Shown here one piece after another: positions 32,245 to 41,671 of a stretch of DNA of 64,000 bases. This DNA is from Emergomyces orientalis. Taxonomy: Eukaryota; Ascomycota; Eurotiomycetes; Onygenales; Ajellomycetaceae. The stretch is taken from NCBI GenBank assembly GCA_002110485.1, contig MOWL01000052.1, forward strand, positions 1 to 64,000. The letters run 5' to 3'. The notes beneath the pieces were generated by a model. It did no database searches and was not told the DNA's origin. It was given only the letters and a program-made list of their open reading frames with translations. Made by a program: the position numbers and the translations under genes. Position 1 is the first letter of the stretch, and each line of letters opens with the position of its first letter.

Positions 32245-35200
32245 CTAGGCACATTCTCTCATGCCCAATTCTCGCACAAAATCACTAAACGCAGGCCTCG
32301 CTAGCGGCTTCGTAAAGCCATCGGCCTTATTCGCCGTTGAGCCCACATGTTGAAGGCACACCTCATCCTTAGCCACAAGATCACGGAGAATATGATAACG
32401 AACCTCTATATGGCGAGATCTCTTCGTTAAGGACTCTCCCTTAGCAAGATCCATGGCACCTCTATTATCAACCTGAAGATTGGACCGCACACGCCCCTTT
32501 TCCTGCAGTAAACCGGCATCATGCAACATATCATTCAACCATATCAACTCGCAAGCAGCCTCACTAGCAGCAATATACTCTGCCTCCGTTGTAGATTTAG
32601 CCGTAGAGGCCTGCCGCTGCGAACGCCATGACACAGGGGCTCCATTAATCATGATCACATAGCCCGAAGTTGATTTAAACTGGGGATCCGCTCCCGCCCA
32701 GTCCGAGTCACAATATGCCGTAGGAGCCAATCCATCCTCACTAATCTCTCCTTTATAAAGAATGCCCACTCGCCTCGTCTTCTTAACGTACCGTAGAACC
32801 TGCTTTAAGGCCGCCCAGCACGCCTTGTTCGGCCGTGCATTAAATCGCGATAAATAGTTGACCGCGAAAGCCAGATCAGGCCTACTGCACGTAACCAGAT
32901 ACTGAAGAGATCCTAACCCATGACGATATCTAGTAGTCGTAAAATCATCGTCTAGACCTCCACTCTCATCTGGCGAGAACTCAAGCTTCAAACCCGCCGC
33001 CATAGGAATGCCAGCCGGATTGACCTTATCCATGCCAAAGTCCTCTAAGATCTCATCAATATAGCGGCTCTGCGTGACCGCTAAATCACCATTCTCATGA
33101 TATTTAACCTCCATGCCCAAGTACAGCTTATCTTCATCAACTCTCTTAGTCTCAAATCTCTTTGCTATTTCAGTCAGAACCCAGTTCAACTCATTCTCAT
33201 CAGGTCCCGTAACCCGGCAGTCATCCACATGCAGCGTTAAATAAACCTTCCGAATGGGATGATATAGAAATCCGCCATCGTACGGTGAGACACGAAAGCC
33301 CAAAGAGATCAGGTGCTCCGTTGCAACAAAATACCATGTTCTCGCAGCCTGTTTCATGCCATATAGGCTCTGCCGTACCAGCCCAACCAGTCCCCCTCTA
33401 CCATGTTTAACGCCCGTAGGGAGCTGCATATAAATCATCTCATGCTGCGGCAGTATTCCATTCAGGAACGCAGAGACGTAGTCAATCGACTTCGACACCC
33501 ATCCTCGAGCCGCAGAGATCGCGAACAGGCCTCTAGTAGTAGGACCCGAAACAACCGCTGCATATGACTTAGTATAGTGAACACCTTCCTGTTGAAGAAA
33601 GCCCCTAACCACCCATCGTGCACGAAAACGAATGGTTTCACCATTGTTATTAAACTTCCGGTCGTACACCCACTTGCCAGTGAGAACATTCATATCCGGA
33701 GTTCGTTCAACCATGATATAGGTCTTCTTTTCCCGAAACATCTCAACCTCCTTCTTCATAGCCTCCAGCCAATAGTCCCAATCAGGGCTCCGTTTAGCCT
33801 CAGCTAGAGTAGTCGGACGATCCGTAAGAGTACTGAGAACAGGCGCCTCACTAGTGGCAGAGCTATCACACTCCTCATCCTCTAGAAGATCCATCTCGTT
33901 ATTAAGAAGATAAGCTGGCTCGATAGCCTCATCAAGCTCGCCATTAACTAGCATCTTCATAACGTATGGCTTTTCCTTTGCAAGTCGCCGCAAAAGACCA
34001 TGCTGCCATCCACTCAGTGCATCTAGCACATCCAACTCCTGCGGGAGATCGTTCGGCTTAGACACCGGCATAACCGCATTAACAACCGTCTTATCCGTAA
34101 GGTTCTCATCAAAAACCACATCGCGAGCAATCTCTAAACGTTTTGTAACAGGATCCCACAGTCGATATTGATGTAGGCCCTGATAGCCCACAAACCGCCA
34201 CTCCCTGCCATCCGTACGGTCCGCAAGCTTATTCGTAACCTGAAGATTCTTCTTGTAGGCCTTACATCCCCATCTGTGCAGCCAGCCAGCGGCAGGCTGA
34301 ATCCCCATCCAGGCTTCAAAAGGAGTCAGCGGACTGCCTCCCTTACAGCCGTAAAGCTTAGCGGAAGTAGGAGACATATTAATCATCATAACAGCCGCCT
34401 GCATTGCTTCTCCCCAGAGCTCTCTAGAGAGTTCACTGTCAAACAGCAAGCTTCTTGTCTTTTCAATTATAATGCGGTTCGTACGTTCCGCGGGACCATT
34501 CGACTGCGGAGTATATGGAGTAGTCATCTCATAGACGATGCCTCGCTCCACGCAAAACGCCTTCAATTCCTCACTCTTAAACTCGCTACCGCCATCCCAG
34601 TGCAAGGTTCCAACTCGCCGCTGAGCAGTGGCCTCAATTGACGCAACAAAGACCTTCAATCTCGCTGTAACCTCTGCCTTCGAGGCTAAGAGTATAACCC
34701 ATCTATACCTAGTCGCATCATCGGTAATACTCATCCAGTAATTCGCCCCCCCAGACGTGGGAACCCCATCTTCATTATACAACGTACGACCTCCTCCAGC
34801 GAGGTCTATAAAGAGACGCATAGCAGGCTTTATAGCCCGTGTCATCGGTTCAAACACAGGACGAGTCATTTTAGCCTGCACACAGACCTTGCAAAAGGGC
34901 AAAGTCCTGGGTCCCTCAATCAACATCCCCATGCGAGGATCCGCTGCCATTTTCACAATATCCATTGAGTTGAGATGGCCTAGCCTTAAATGCCATTGCA
35001 ACATTGACAGTTTCATAGCTGACCACGCAGCCTCACTAGACAGCGTCAGCAGAGAGTCATCATCTTGTTCTCTCATCACATTCACAGCGTCAAACCTGCC
35101 ATTCGGCATCGCAAACTGAATCAAATCCCGTACCTCCGGCGGCTTTTCCACCACATAGATATCCTTGTCATTCAAAACAGCTGTAAAACTGAACATCCTG

Positions 35201-36840
35201 TCAGGAGAGGTCACCAGAATGGAGTGCGTATTCCCATATGTTATCTGTTTAAAGGTAAACCCCTCTCGTACAAGCTTGCCAAAGCTCATAAGATTGACCT
35301 CCAAGTTCGGGACATAGCGAGCATTTTTCAACTGTACGTCCGCCCCATCCACAGGCACACGCACCGTGCCAACCGCTGACGCAGGGACCATAGTTCCATC
35401 CGCCATCTCTAGTATAACATTGGAAGCCTTTGAACTCCCCGTAACCAGTTCTCTGCAGGGCGTGGCATGAGCTCCAGAGCCAGAGTCTAGGATCCATGTG
35501 CTCGCACCACTGCTAGTCTTCTCCGCGGTATGAAACAACTGCTCCACTACATTATGCATCGGTGCAGAACTGTCTTTAACATCATTCTTAGCACTCTTCG
35601 CGGTCTGCCTCTCATCCTTCTTCTCATCTTTCTTCTCATCTTTCTTCTCCTTCTTCTTGCAGTTAGCCGCTATATGCCCGATCTTCTCACAATTATAGCA
35701 ACGTCTTCCTTCCCGTCTAGTCTCTCCAGAAGAGCCTCCTCTCGCCGCACAAGACCGTCCAGGACTCTCACTCTCTTGAGCATTATTCGTTGGTGCTTTA
35801 GAGGAATCCTTAGAGGGTTCCCCCATGGGCAATCTCATCATTATATCACGGCATAGGCCTAGAAGATCATTTTCAAGAGGCTCAGCAGTGAGATCTCTCT
35901 CAATAGCATCCATACGATTCTTAATGAAGGTCGCCCATTTATTACTCACTCCCGTGAGCAATCGGTCAAAGAACATGGAATCCTGAGCAGGAAACCCTAT
36001 GCGAATATATTCAGTCCTAATGGCTAGCAAACGCTCAATAAATGCTCGATTAGACCCCTTCATAGCAGCTGTTAACGTCAAGAGCTCCTCGTACAACCTA
36101 GTTCGCTGTACAATTGGCCTCTCAGCAAAGGTCTCCTCAACCACAGACCATAGCATATAAGCAGATAGCCGATTATCCCCTGACAATGTAAAATGAGCCC
36201 TCGCCTGCATAGAAATAGAAGACCACATATATCCATAGAGCCAACTATTCCTCTCCTTCCAGAGCCGCTGCATGCAGACACTAGCCCCCTCAGCAGGACC
36301 CACCTCCTTATTGTCTAGAATATCACTAGTTTCAGAATGCTCAACAGCCCGAAGAACATCCTCTCTCCACATTGAATAGTTCGCAAAACCAAGAAGTCGT
36401 ACAGGCTCTGCAATCAGTCCCACCTGCTGCTTAAACTGCTTAATGATCTTCATAATAGAAGGTGTCTTTCCCTTCTGCTGCAGATAGTCCGCAACATCCG
36501 CATCCAGATCATCATTCATAGAGCCTGCACCTCTATTGACTCTCATTCTCTCAATCTCATGCTGAAGCCTCACAATCTCCAGCTTCATACGGACAGTCTC
36601 CGTATCCTCCCGGTCTCGCTGACCGGAGCTCGAGTGATCGGACATCGGGTCTTCAAACTCACTGCCTGATCCTTCCGATGTTAACTCACGAGCCTCCATA
36701 GGCCTCCGGCGAACTGTTGCAGGTGTCGGCAAAGACCCGCTCTCGTTTCTAACCTCGTTATCGGGCGTCTGCGTACGTCTATTCGGCGGGACGTACTCTC
36801 TCGTTAAATCTGGTGCACTGCCCGATCGTAGATTAACCAT
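32245..36840 (-). CDS. Copia gag-pol polyprotein
   Basis: One frame of 1531 codons. In order it holds a gag region with a coiled-coil-like stretch near residue 90-105; a CCHC knuckle, CYNCEKIGHIAANC, near 380; an aspartic protease, WILDSGSGAH, near 453; and integrase with its zinc motif (HLRLGHLN, then CKVCVQAK). The DDE core follows, with FIDLAGGG, HWDGGSEF and the catalytic Glu near PQSNGPAERTN. Then comes RT (WVYDRKFNNNGE, IDYVSAFLNG, QSLYGMKQAARTWY, LHVDDCRVTG with the YxDD equivalent VDD) and copia RNase H (AYCDSDWAGAD, STTEAEYIAASEA, ADGFTKPL). All catalytic motifs are visible and there are no stops. The integrase-before-RT order places it in Ty1/copia. Gag and pol share one frame without a shift. 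Confidence 0.97.
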   Translation of the reverse strand: MVNLRSGSAPDLTREYVPPNRRTQTPDNEVRNESGSLPTPATVRRRPMEARELTSEGSGSEFEDPMSDHSSSGQRDREDTETVRMKLEIVRLQHEIERMRVNRGAGSMNDDLDADVADYLQQKGKTPSIMKIIKQFKQQVGLIAEPVRLLGFANYSMWREDVLRAVEHSETSDILDNKEVGPAEGASVCMQRLWKERNSWLYGYMWSSISMQARAHFTLSGDNRLSAYMLWSVVEETFAERPIVQRTRLYEELLTLTAAMKGSNRAFIERLLAIRTEYIRIGFPAQDSMFFDRLLTGVSNKWATFIKNRMDAIERDLTAEPLENDLLGLCRDIMMRLPMGEPSKDSSKAPTNNAQESESPGRSCAARGGSSGETRREGRRCYNCEKIGHIAANCKKKEKKDEKKDEKKDERQTAKSAKNDVKDSSAPMHNVVEQLFHTAEKTSSGASTWILDSGSGAHATPCRELVTGSSKASNVILEMADGTMVPASAVGTVRVPVDGADVQLKNARYVPNLEVNLMSFGKLVREGFTFKQITYGNTHSILVTSPDRMFSFTAVLNDKDIYVVEKPPEVRDLIQFAMPNGRFDAVNVMREQDDDSLLTLSSEAAWSAMKLSMLQWHLRLGHLNSMDIVKMAADPRMGMLIEGPRTLPFCKVCVQAKMTRPVFEPMTRAIKPAMRLFIDLAGGGRTLYNEDGVPTSGGANYWMSITDDATRYRWVILLASKAEVTARLKVFVASIEATAQRRVGTLHWDGGSEFKSEELKAFCVERGIVYEMTTPYTPQSNGPAERTNRIIIEKTRSLLFDSELSRELWGEAMQAAVMMINMSPTSAKLYGCKGGSPLTPFEAWMGIQPAAGWLHRWGCKAYKKNLQVTNKLADRTDGREWRFVGYQGLHQYRLWDPVTKRLEIARDVVFDENLTDKTVVNAVMPVSKPNDLPQELDVLDALSGWQHGLLRRLAKEKPYVMKMLVNGELDEAIEPAYLLNNEMDLLEDEECDSSATSEAPVLSTLTDRPTTLAEAKRSPDWDYWLEAMKKEVEMFREKKTYIMVERTPDMNVLTGKWVYDRKFNNNGETIRFRARWVVRGFLQQEGVHYTKSYAAVVSGPTTRGLFAISAARGWVSKSIDYVSAFLNGILPQHEMIYMQLPTGVKHGRGGLVGLVRQSLYGMKQAARTWYFVATEHLISLGFRVSPYDGGFLYHPIRKVYLTLHVDDCRVTGPDENELNWVLTEIAKRFETKRVDEDKLYLGMEVKYHENGDLAVTQSRYIDEILEDFGMDKVNPAGIPMAAGLKLEFSPDESGGLDDDFTTTRYRHGLGSLQYLVTCSRPDLAFAVNYLSRFNARPNKACWAALKQVLRYVKKTRRVGILYKGEISEDGLAPTAYCDSDWAGADPQFKSTSGYVIMINGAPVSWRSQRQASTAKSTTEAEYIAASEAACELIWLNDMLHDAGLLQEKGRVRSNLQVDNRGAMDLAKGESLTKRSRHIEVRYHILRDLVAKDEVCLQHVGSTANKADGFTKPLARPAFSDFVRELGMRECA

Positions 36841-36944
36841 CGAACAATAGTACGCGAAGGAATGGACCTAGTCTCCCTTCAAACCGCTAACCAATACACA
36901 CTAACCAATAGTACTAACGCAGCGTACTAGAGGGCCTCATAACC

Positions 36945-37048
36945 TCATAGATAATGTGCATTATATCCTAACTAAACTAACTAGTGAACACGCTGGCAAC
37001 TATATAATGGGGGACACGTGACTATGGTAGCCCTAGTATCATCCAACA
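36945..37048 (-). repeat. Copia 5' LTR
   Basis: This 104-bp copy is identical to 32041-32144. On the minus strand it starts TGTTGG next to the right ATATT duplication and ends immediately before GGTTATGAGGCCC, the putative primer-binding site. It must hold the element promoter. Confidence 0.95.
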
Positions 37049-37716
37049 ATATTTCTCCGTGATTTCTAGTGGGCGCAAAGAGAAAAGTGTAAGAGGTCAT
37101 TTCTGGCACGCAGGCCCAACAATTGAAGAGACATAACTAAAAAAAAAATTAAAAAAAACCGGTCATGAACTTGGAACTCTCAACACGCAATTTTATACGT
37201 GGCACTGGGTAATTAGACAACCTATTTCCCCTTGCGTCTAGCTGGTGAAGATCATTCCGGACCGTCCCGTTCGCTGATCCGCTACGGTTCATGTCGAGGA
37301 GGCCAAAGCGCTTCGCAAGGTTTTTGGGATGATGAGCGTCAGTACCAATTATTCCATGGAGATGTTGGTGCCCGAACACTCTGGTGATGCTGGTCAAGCA
37401 GATGTAGGATTGAAAATTTCAGGGCTCGATTAACTTCCCTTCCGGCATATATTCGGGCGCAAGGCGCGGAGTATTCATGGAACTTGAATTTAATTTCACA
37501 TAAACTTGACGCATCATTTTTCGTGCCTGTCACTGATCAACTGTAGATTGGTCTTCGGCTTTAGCAACAGGGACTTCGGTGGAGGGTTGGCAAAATGAGC
37601 AGCCATCAACAATAAAAATGATTATGTAAATTAATCGTTCACTAAGATGGCATTGAAGCAGCCTACACCACTAAGTTAACTCCAACCACATCGGTTCCAA
37701 TCAGCGGAATTATTGC
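37049..37716. other. Gap between copia and the DUF7924 gene
   Basis: Contains an A-rich run at about 37138-37160 and short minus-strand frames at 37149-37533. One of these reads FHEYSAPCARIYAGREVNRAL and resembles the end of an old gene, but I cannot place it in a family. It probably also holds the 3' flank of the DUF7924 gene. Confidence 0.4.
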
Positions 37717-39419
37717 CTATCTAAAGGTACGTCTCTTCTTAGACATATTGAATGCTTCAGCAGAGCCCTCTTCGCTCTGCCGGGTTACCGGAGCACCCGA
37801 GGCAGCGTTCTGCAAACCATCAGCCTCCTCCAATACAGATGTAAAACTAGAGCCTTGTATATCAACGCCTCTGACATCTTGCAAAAGTCCAGTTGATTCT
37901 GAGAAACTCAGCTCCGATTGATGTAATACTTCAGGTTGCTGTGATATCTGTGACGCGTGCGACACCTCAAAATTTACCTGTGGCAGTTCATCAATAGCGG
38001 AGCATATTTTCTTAAAATGGGAAGGTGCCCAGTCATTGTACACACTCTTAGAGAATTTGTAGGATGTCCATTTCTCTTTGCCATCAAGTGAGGTGAAATC
38101 GAACTTGTGAATGGGATGGCGGTAGTATGTAGTCTTCTCTCCCTCGATCACAGGATAGTGGCCATAGATTCTCACAGAACAGTGATCGTGTGAAATTGAA
38201 AAGGCCAGGATCTGTTGGTGTAACTCCTTTTCACGCTTCACGGCCCTGAAGAGCTTACCAACTCCTCTTACTGAGAGAGTCATACTGTGCGCATTTTGTT
38301 GATCTGCTATATCGAGTGCCGCCTTTCCGCACTTCACTTCAACCGTCATAAACGGAAAATACATGTATGCAGTATTCATAAAGAAAGACATATCGCCAAT
38401 TTCACCGACAAATGGTGTAAACTTTTCCAGTCGAGTTTCTGAGAAGGATGCCGGGGGAACCCGACCGCATAATCGGGCTGTGGCCGAAATAATCGAAATT
38501 GTCGAGATTGTGGAAGATGTGGCGTTGGCAATCGTTGATCCTCATCTAGAGAAATCGAGCTATCCCAGCCTTCATTCACACTTTCTACCAAGTGCTGGAA
38601 TGAGACGCAACCGTGGTCTATCGCACCCTCAGCAGAAGGAACAATCAACTCAGCAATGACTCGAATGATGCCCGTCTCGTTTTTCTTCCTTATCCTTTGG
38701 CAGGTTAATTCGAACACGCCATCATCAAACCTCATTCCACTAGGAGTCTCTGAGTCTTTCTCGAGTAGTCTTCGACAGGAATTTTTGCTGTCGCTAGTGA
38801 TTCCGTCCTTATGATCGTCCAGGAAGATTCCTTTAGACTCAAGGAATACCTCATAGTTCTTGTCAGTGTAAGGTCTACTCTTGGCTTCTCGTGAACTTGT
38901 TTCGCTCGGCCCGTTCAAGCTAGCATTCGACTTCGTACGGCGGAGAGACGGGATTTTCTGCTGTACAAAAAAGGCTTCCATGTTGTCAACTTCTAAAGGG
39001 CTTTTGGACCATTCGTAGTTGCTAACCCAATGCTCAATGAGCTTATCCTTCTCTACTCGTGGCCGCTTCGGACGTTGATAAGATGGATGTTCGGGTTCGG
39101 GGTGCCGTCGTTTAGGTTCAGACGAACGGTGTTGCAGCGAAACTGCTAGACTTCGAGGAACATCAATGCTGATTTCGCTCACTGTGAACCCACCAGGGCT
39201 CGTAAGTTCACTATCGGGCTTTTCACGACGTTTGGGTGGATGCACCGGTGCTGTTGTTTCACACTCTCGTTTTCGTTTATGGTCATTCACCTGAGGGATT
39301 AGCCTCTCGCACACCAGCTCGGCCATAGAGAGTATCGTACAGTGTTCCCAAGTGTGCAACTCGCTGGAAGTGATGACGAGTTTGGTAGCCCAGGCTGGAG
39401 GCGTGCGTTTCTTCGTCAA
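37717..39419 (-). pseudogene. DUF7924-type protein with one frameshift
   Basis: The first part (39419 to about 38460) has a basic, low-complexity head rich in Lys/Arg (CERLIPQVNDHKRKREC), then DKLIEHWVSNYEWSKS and RPQPDYAVGF. A single missing base near 38450-38465, next to a G5 run, shifts to the frame SETRLEKFTPFVGEI and FPFMTVEVKCGKAALDIAD. That frame continues with RQ/QNAHSMTLSVRGV, FSISHDHCSVRIYGHYP and a Ser-rich tail ending in a basic KKRR motif at 37717. The family is common in Pezizomycotina and of unknown function. The PDYAVGF to FMTVEVKCG arrangement resembles the PD-(D/E)xK nuclease core, which is my inference. A sequencing error in the G run would make the gene intact. Confidence 0.75.
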
Positions 39420-39597
39420 GAATGTTGCACCTTTGGTGTGCGTTGGGATCGCCTCGCTCGTGATTGTTAGTGAGAGTAAGCTGGTAAAAGACGAACAAAC
39501 CCACCGCTGTTCTGAATTTGAAATGCAGATGATTGCCTTCCACTCCTTTTTTTACTATGCGCGGATTCATATTTATTGAAGGAGGAATGGTGTGTAG

Positions 39598-41390
39598 TCA
39601 GAGGGTGAAGGGATTCTCCCACTCCATGCATGATATCCCCAGTGCCTCGCACCTCCGCTGCATGTCCCTCCGCAGTGCCACCAGCGGCACCACCACCACC
39701 GTGGTGCCCTCGGGCGCCACCCACGCCGGCAGCATGAACAGCATGCTCTTCCCCCTCCCGGTCAGCATGATGGCCATCACCGGACTTTCACCATTCTGGA
39801 TGGCCCGCAGCGCCGCCACCTGGACCCCCCGGAATTGCACTGTCTGACCCCTCATCATCCGCAGCAGCTCTGCCTTCATGTCAGCCTGCTGCAGTCAGAA
39901 TTGACGCTCCATGCGCCCCTCCTTGGCCTCGGTCTCCCATGGCGCTCGCTTGCGCTTTCCCAGCGTGACATCCGTGGTGGTCTTCTCATTCATGGCGGAC
40001 TCGAACCCCAGGAACCAGTGCCAGTCAGTACTGCTGAGTCAGAACATCTCGCGCCGCCGGTGTGTGATTCCAGCCTGCTCCGTGATCTCTCGCGTGCACA
40101 CCATGCTGACCATGTGTGATGTGTGCGCTGTCTGCATGTCTGTGAACCATTTCAGTCACTTCTTGAAATTCATGAGTTCATCTTCATCTCTGTTGTCATT
40201 GCCTACCTGCTTTCTCTTGTCCTGCTGGCTGTTGTTCTTGAACACACTGGACGGATGCATGAACTGCCTGCTGATCGTGATGGCCACGTCCCGGTATGCT
40301 GCCAAATTCAACCCCTGCCCGTGCAGCCTGGTGCAGGTCTCGTGTTTCAGCCCCTCCCAGAAATGCTCTGATGTCCACACTCATTCATCAGGGTCTCCAC
40401 CCCACATGTATGTCTCACAGTGCTGGGCATTTTTCTTCTCAGGGTCCCCTTCATCTCTCTGGTCTGCCGTCAATACTTCTGCAGCCGCTGCGCGAACGGC
40501 AGCACCAGCCACAGATACAGCATCACCAGCTTCCTCATCTTTTTTAGCAGATACTGGTGAATCATCTTGACATTGTTGGACGCGTGGAACCCCTTGTAGT
40601 ACCACGTGACGAACACCACCATCCTATCCTCCATGAATATGTTGCGGTGCCCCCCGTTCTCCGCTATTGACGTGCCGGACGCTGAGCAGCTCCGGCGCCT
40701 GTGCTGATTGGCCCGCCATGACATGCACGGCCACGCTCAGCTTCTCGCGGAACTGCACCACCCAGCGCAGATACAAGTTGATCGCCTTGGTCACCAGCTA
40801 GGGGCGGTTGCTGTGCTCCCTCCTGATGAACCGCTGCTGAATCGCTGGCTGTGTGCGCATCTACTGCATCAGCCACTGTGCCCTGTCCACCGGCCACCGC
40901 GTGCCACCGTCCCGCAGGAAATTTCATCCAGCTCCCCCGTGTGTGAGATCATCCCACATGCTGGACCACAGAATCGCGGGTATTCCCTGCCTGTTCAGCT
41001 CTCTCTTGAACAGAAACTCCTTTCACAGGATCCACCTTGTCACTCTCACCAGCCCATGTGTGAAATCTCTGAAGTCTCTCATGGTGAAGTGCATGTTCTT
41101 GTACAGCAGCTCATCCCCTCCCATCCAGCTGATGTGGCTGGGTGTGGTATTGCTGTAGTGTACCTTCAGTCCATATGTGCGCAGGTCGAGCATCCACTGA
41201 ATGGGACTGTGTGTGCCGCGGACCATGAATTCCTCCATGAACAGCTCTACCCATTTCTGGAATGACCGGGCCTTTCTCTTCCTGCCGTTGCATGCGGATC
41301 CGGCGATCGATATCATGGCCGGGGTATCATCGCTGTGTGGCAGTGATGTGGGCGGTGATGATGGGGCGGGCGACACAATGTCTGAAATTA
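39598..41390 (-). pseudogene. Telomere-linked helicase relic A
   Basis: Minus-strand fragments in changing frames keep the order of the middle part of a telomere-linked helicase: RSFQKWVELFMEEFMVRG, WMLDLRTYGLKVHY, VRVTRW, VMLYLWLVLPFAQRLQ, SEHFWEGLKHET with LHGQGLNLAAYRDVA, and VQFRGVQVAALRAIQ. Motif I reads LTGRGKSMLF (the second motif glycine has become Arg), followed by TTVVVVPLVALRRDMQ. Several stops and shifts occur. The gene ends abruptly after EWE at 39598, so the DEAD-box half is gone. Confidence 0.85.
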
Positions 41391-41671
41391 ATTGCTAGCT
41401 AATTTGATTTTCGGAAAAGAAGGGGGAGCAGAAATAACTTGTGTTGATATGAAGAAAAGAAGAAATATATTATGTTACTAGTCTTCAAAATTCACATAGC
41501 ACTACAATATCAAATTTATAGAATAATTAAAATAGTAATAAACTCAAAAATCATATTCTTGAAAATATTAGTAGAATAATTAGTATAATACATATTTATA
41601 GCTGATCTAATTACATCTCTCATATATCTGACTTGATATTCTCACTGTTCTCATCTCTGTTATAGCTTGAA

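Larger units (their letters stand above)
32041..37048 (-). mobile_element. Complete young copia retrotransposon
   Basis: Two identical 104-bp LTRs (32041-32144 and 36945-37048) bound one intact 1531-codon gag-pol. The element is flanked by a 5-bp duplication, ATATT (32036-32040 and 37049-37053). Read on the minus strand it begins TGTTGGATGATAC and the LTR ends CTATGA, not the usual CA. A putative primer-binding site, GGTTATGAGGCCC, starts right after the 5' LTR, and a polypurine tract, ATGGGGGGG, precedes the 3' LTR. Identical LTRs and an open frame indicate very recent insertion and possible autonomy. The LTRs are unusually short for copia. Confidence 0.95.
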
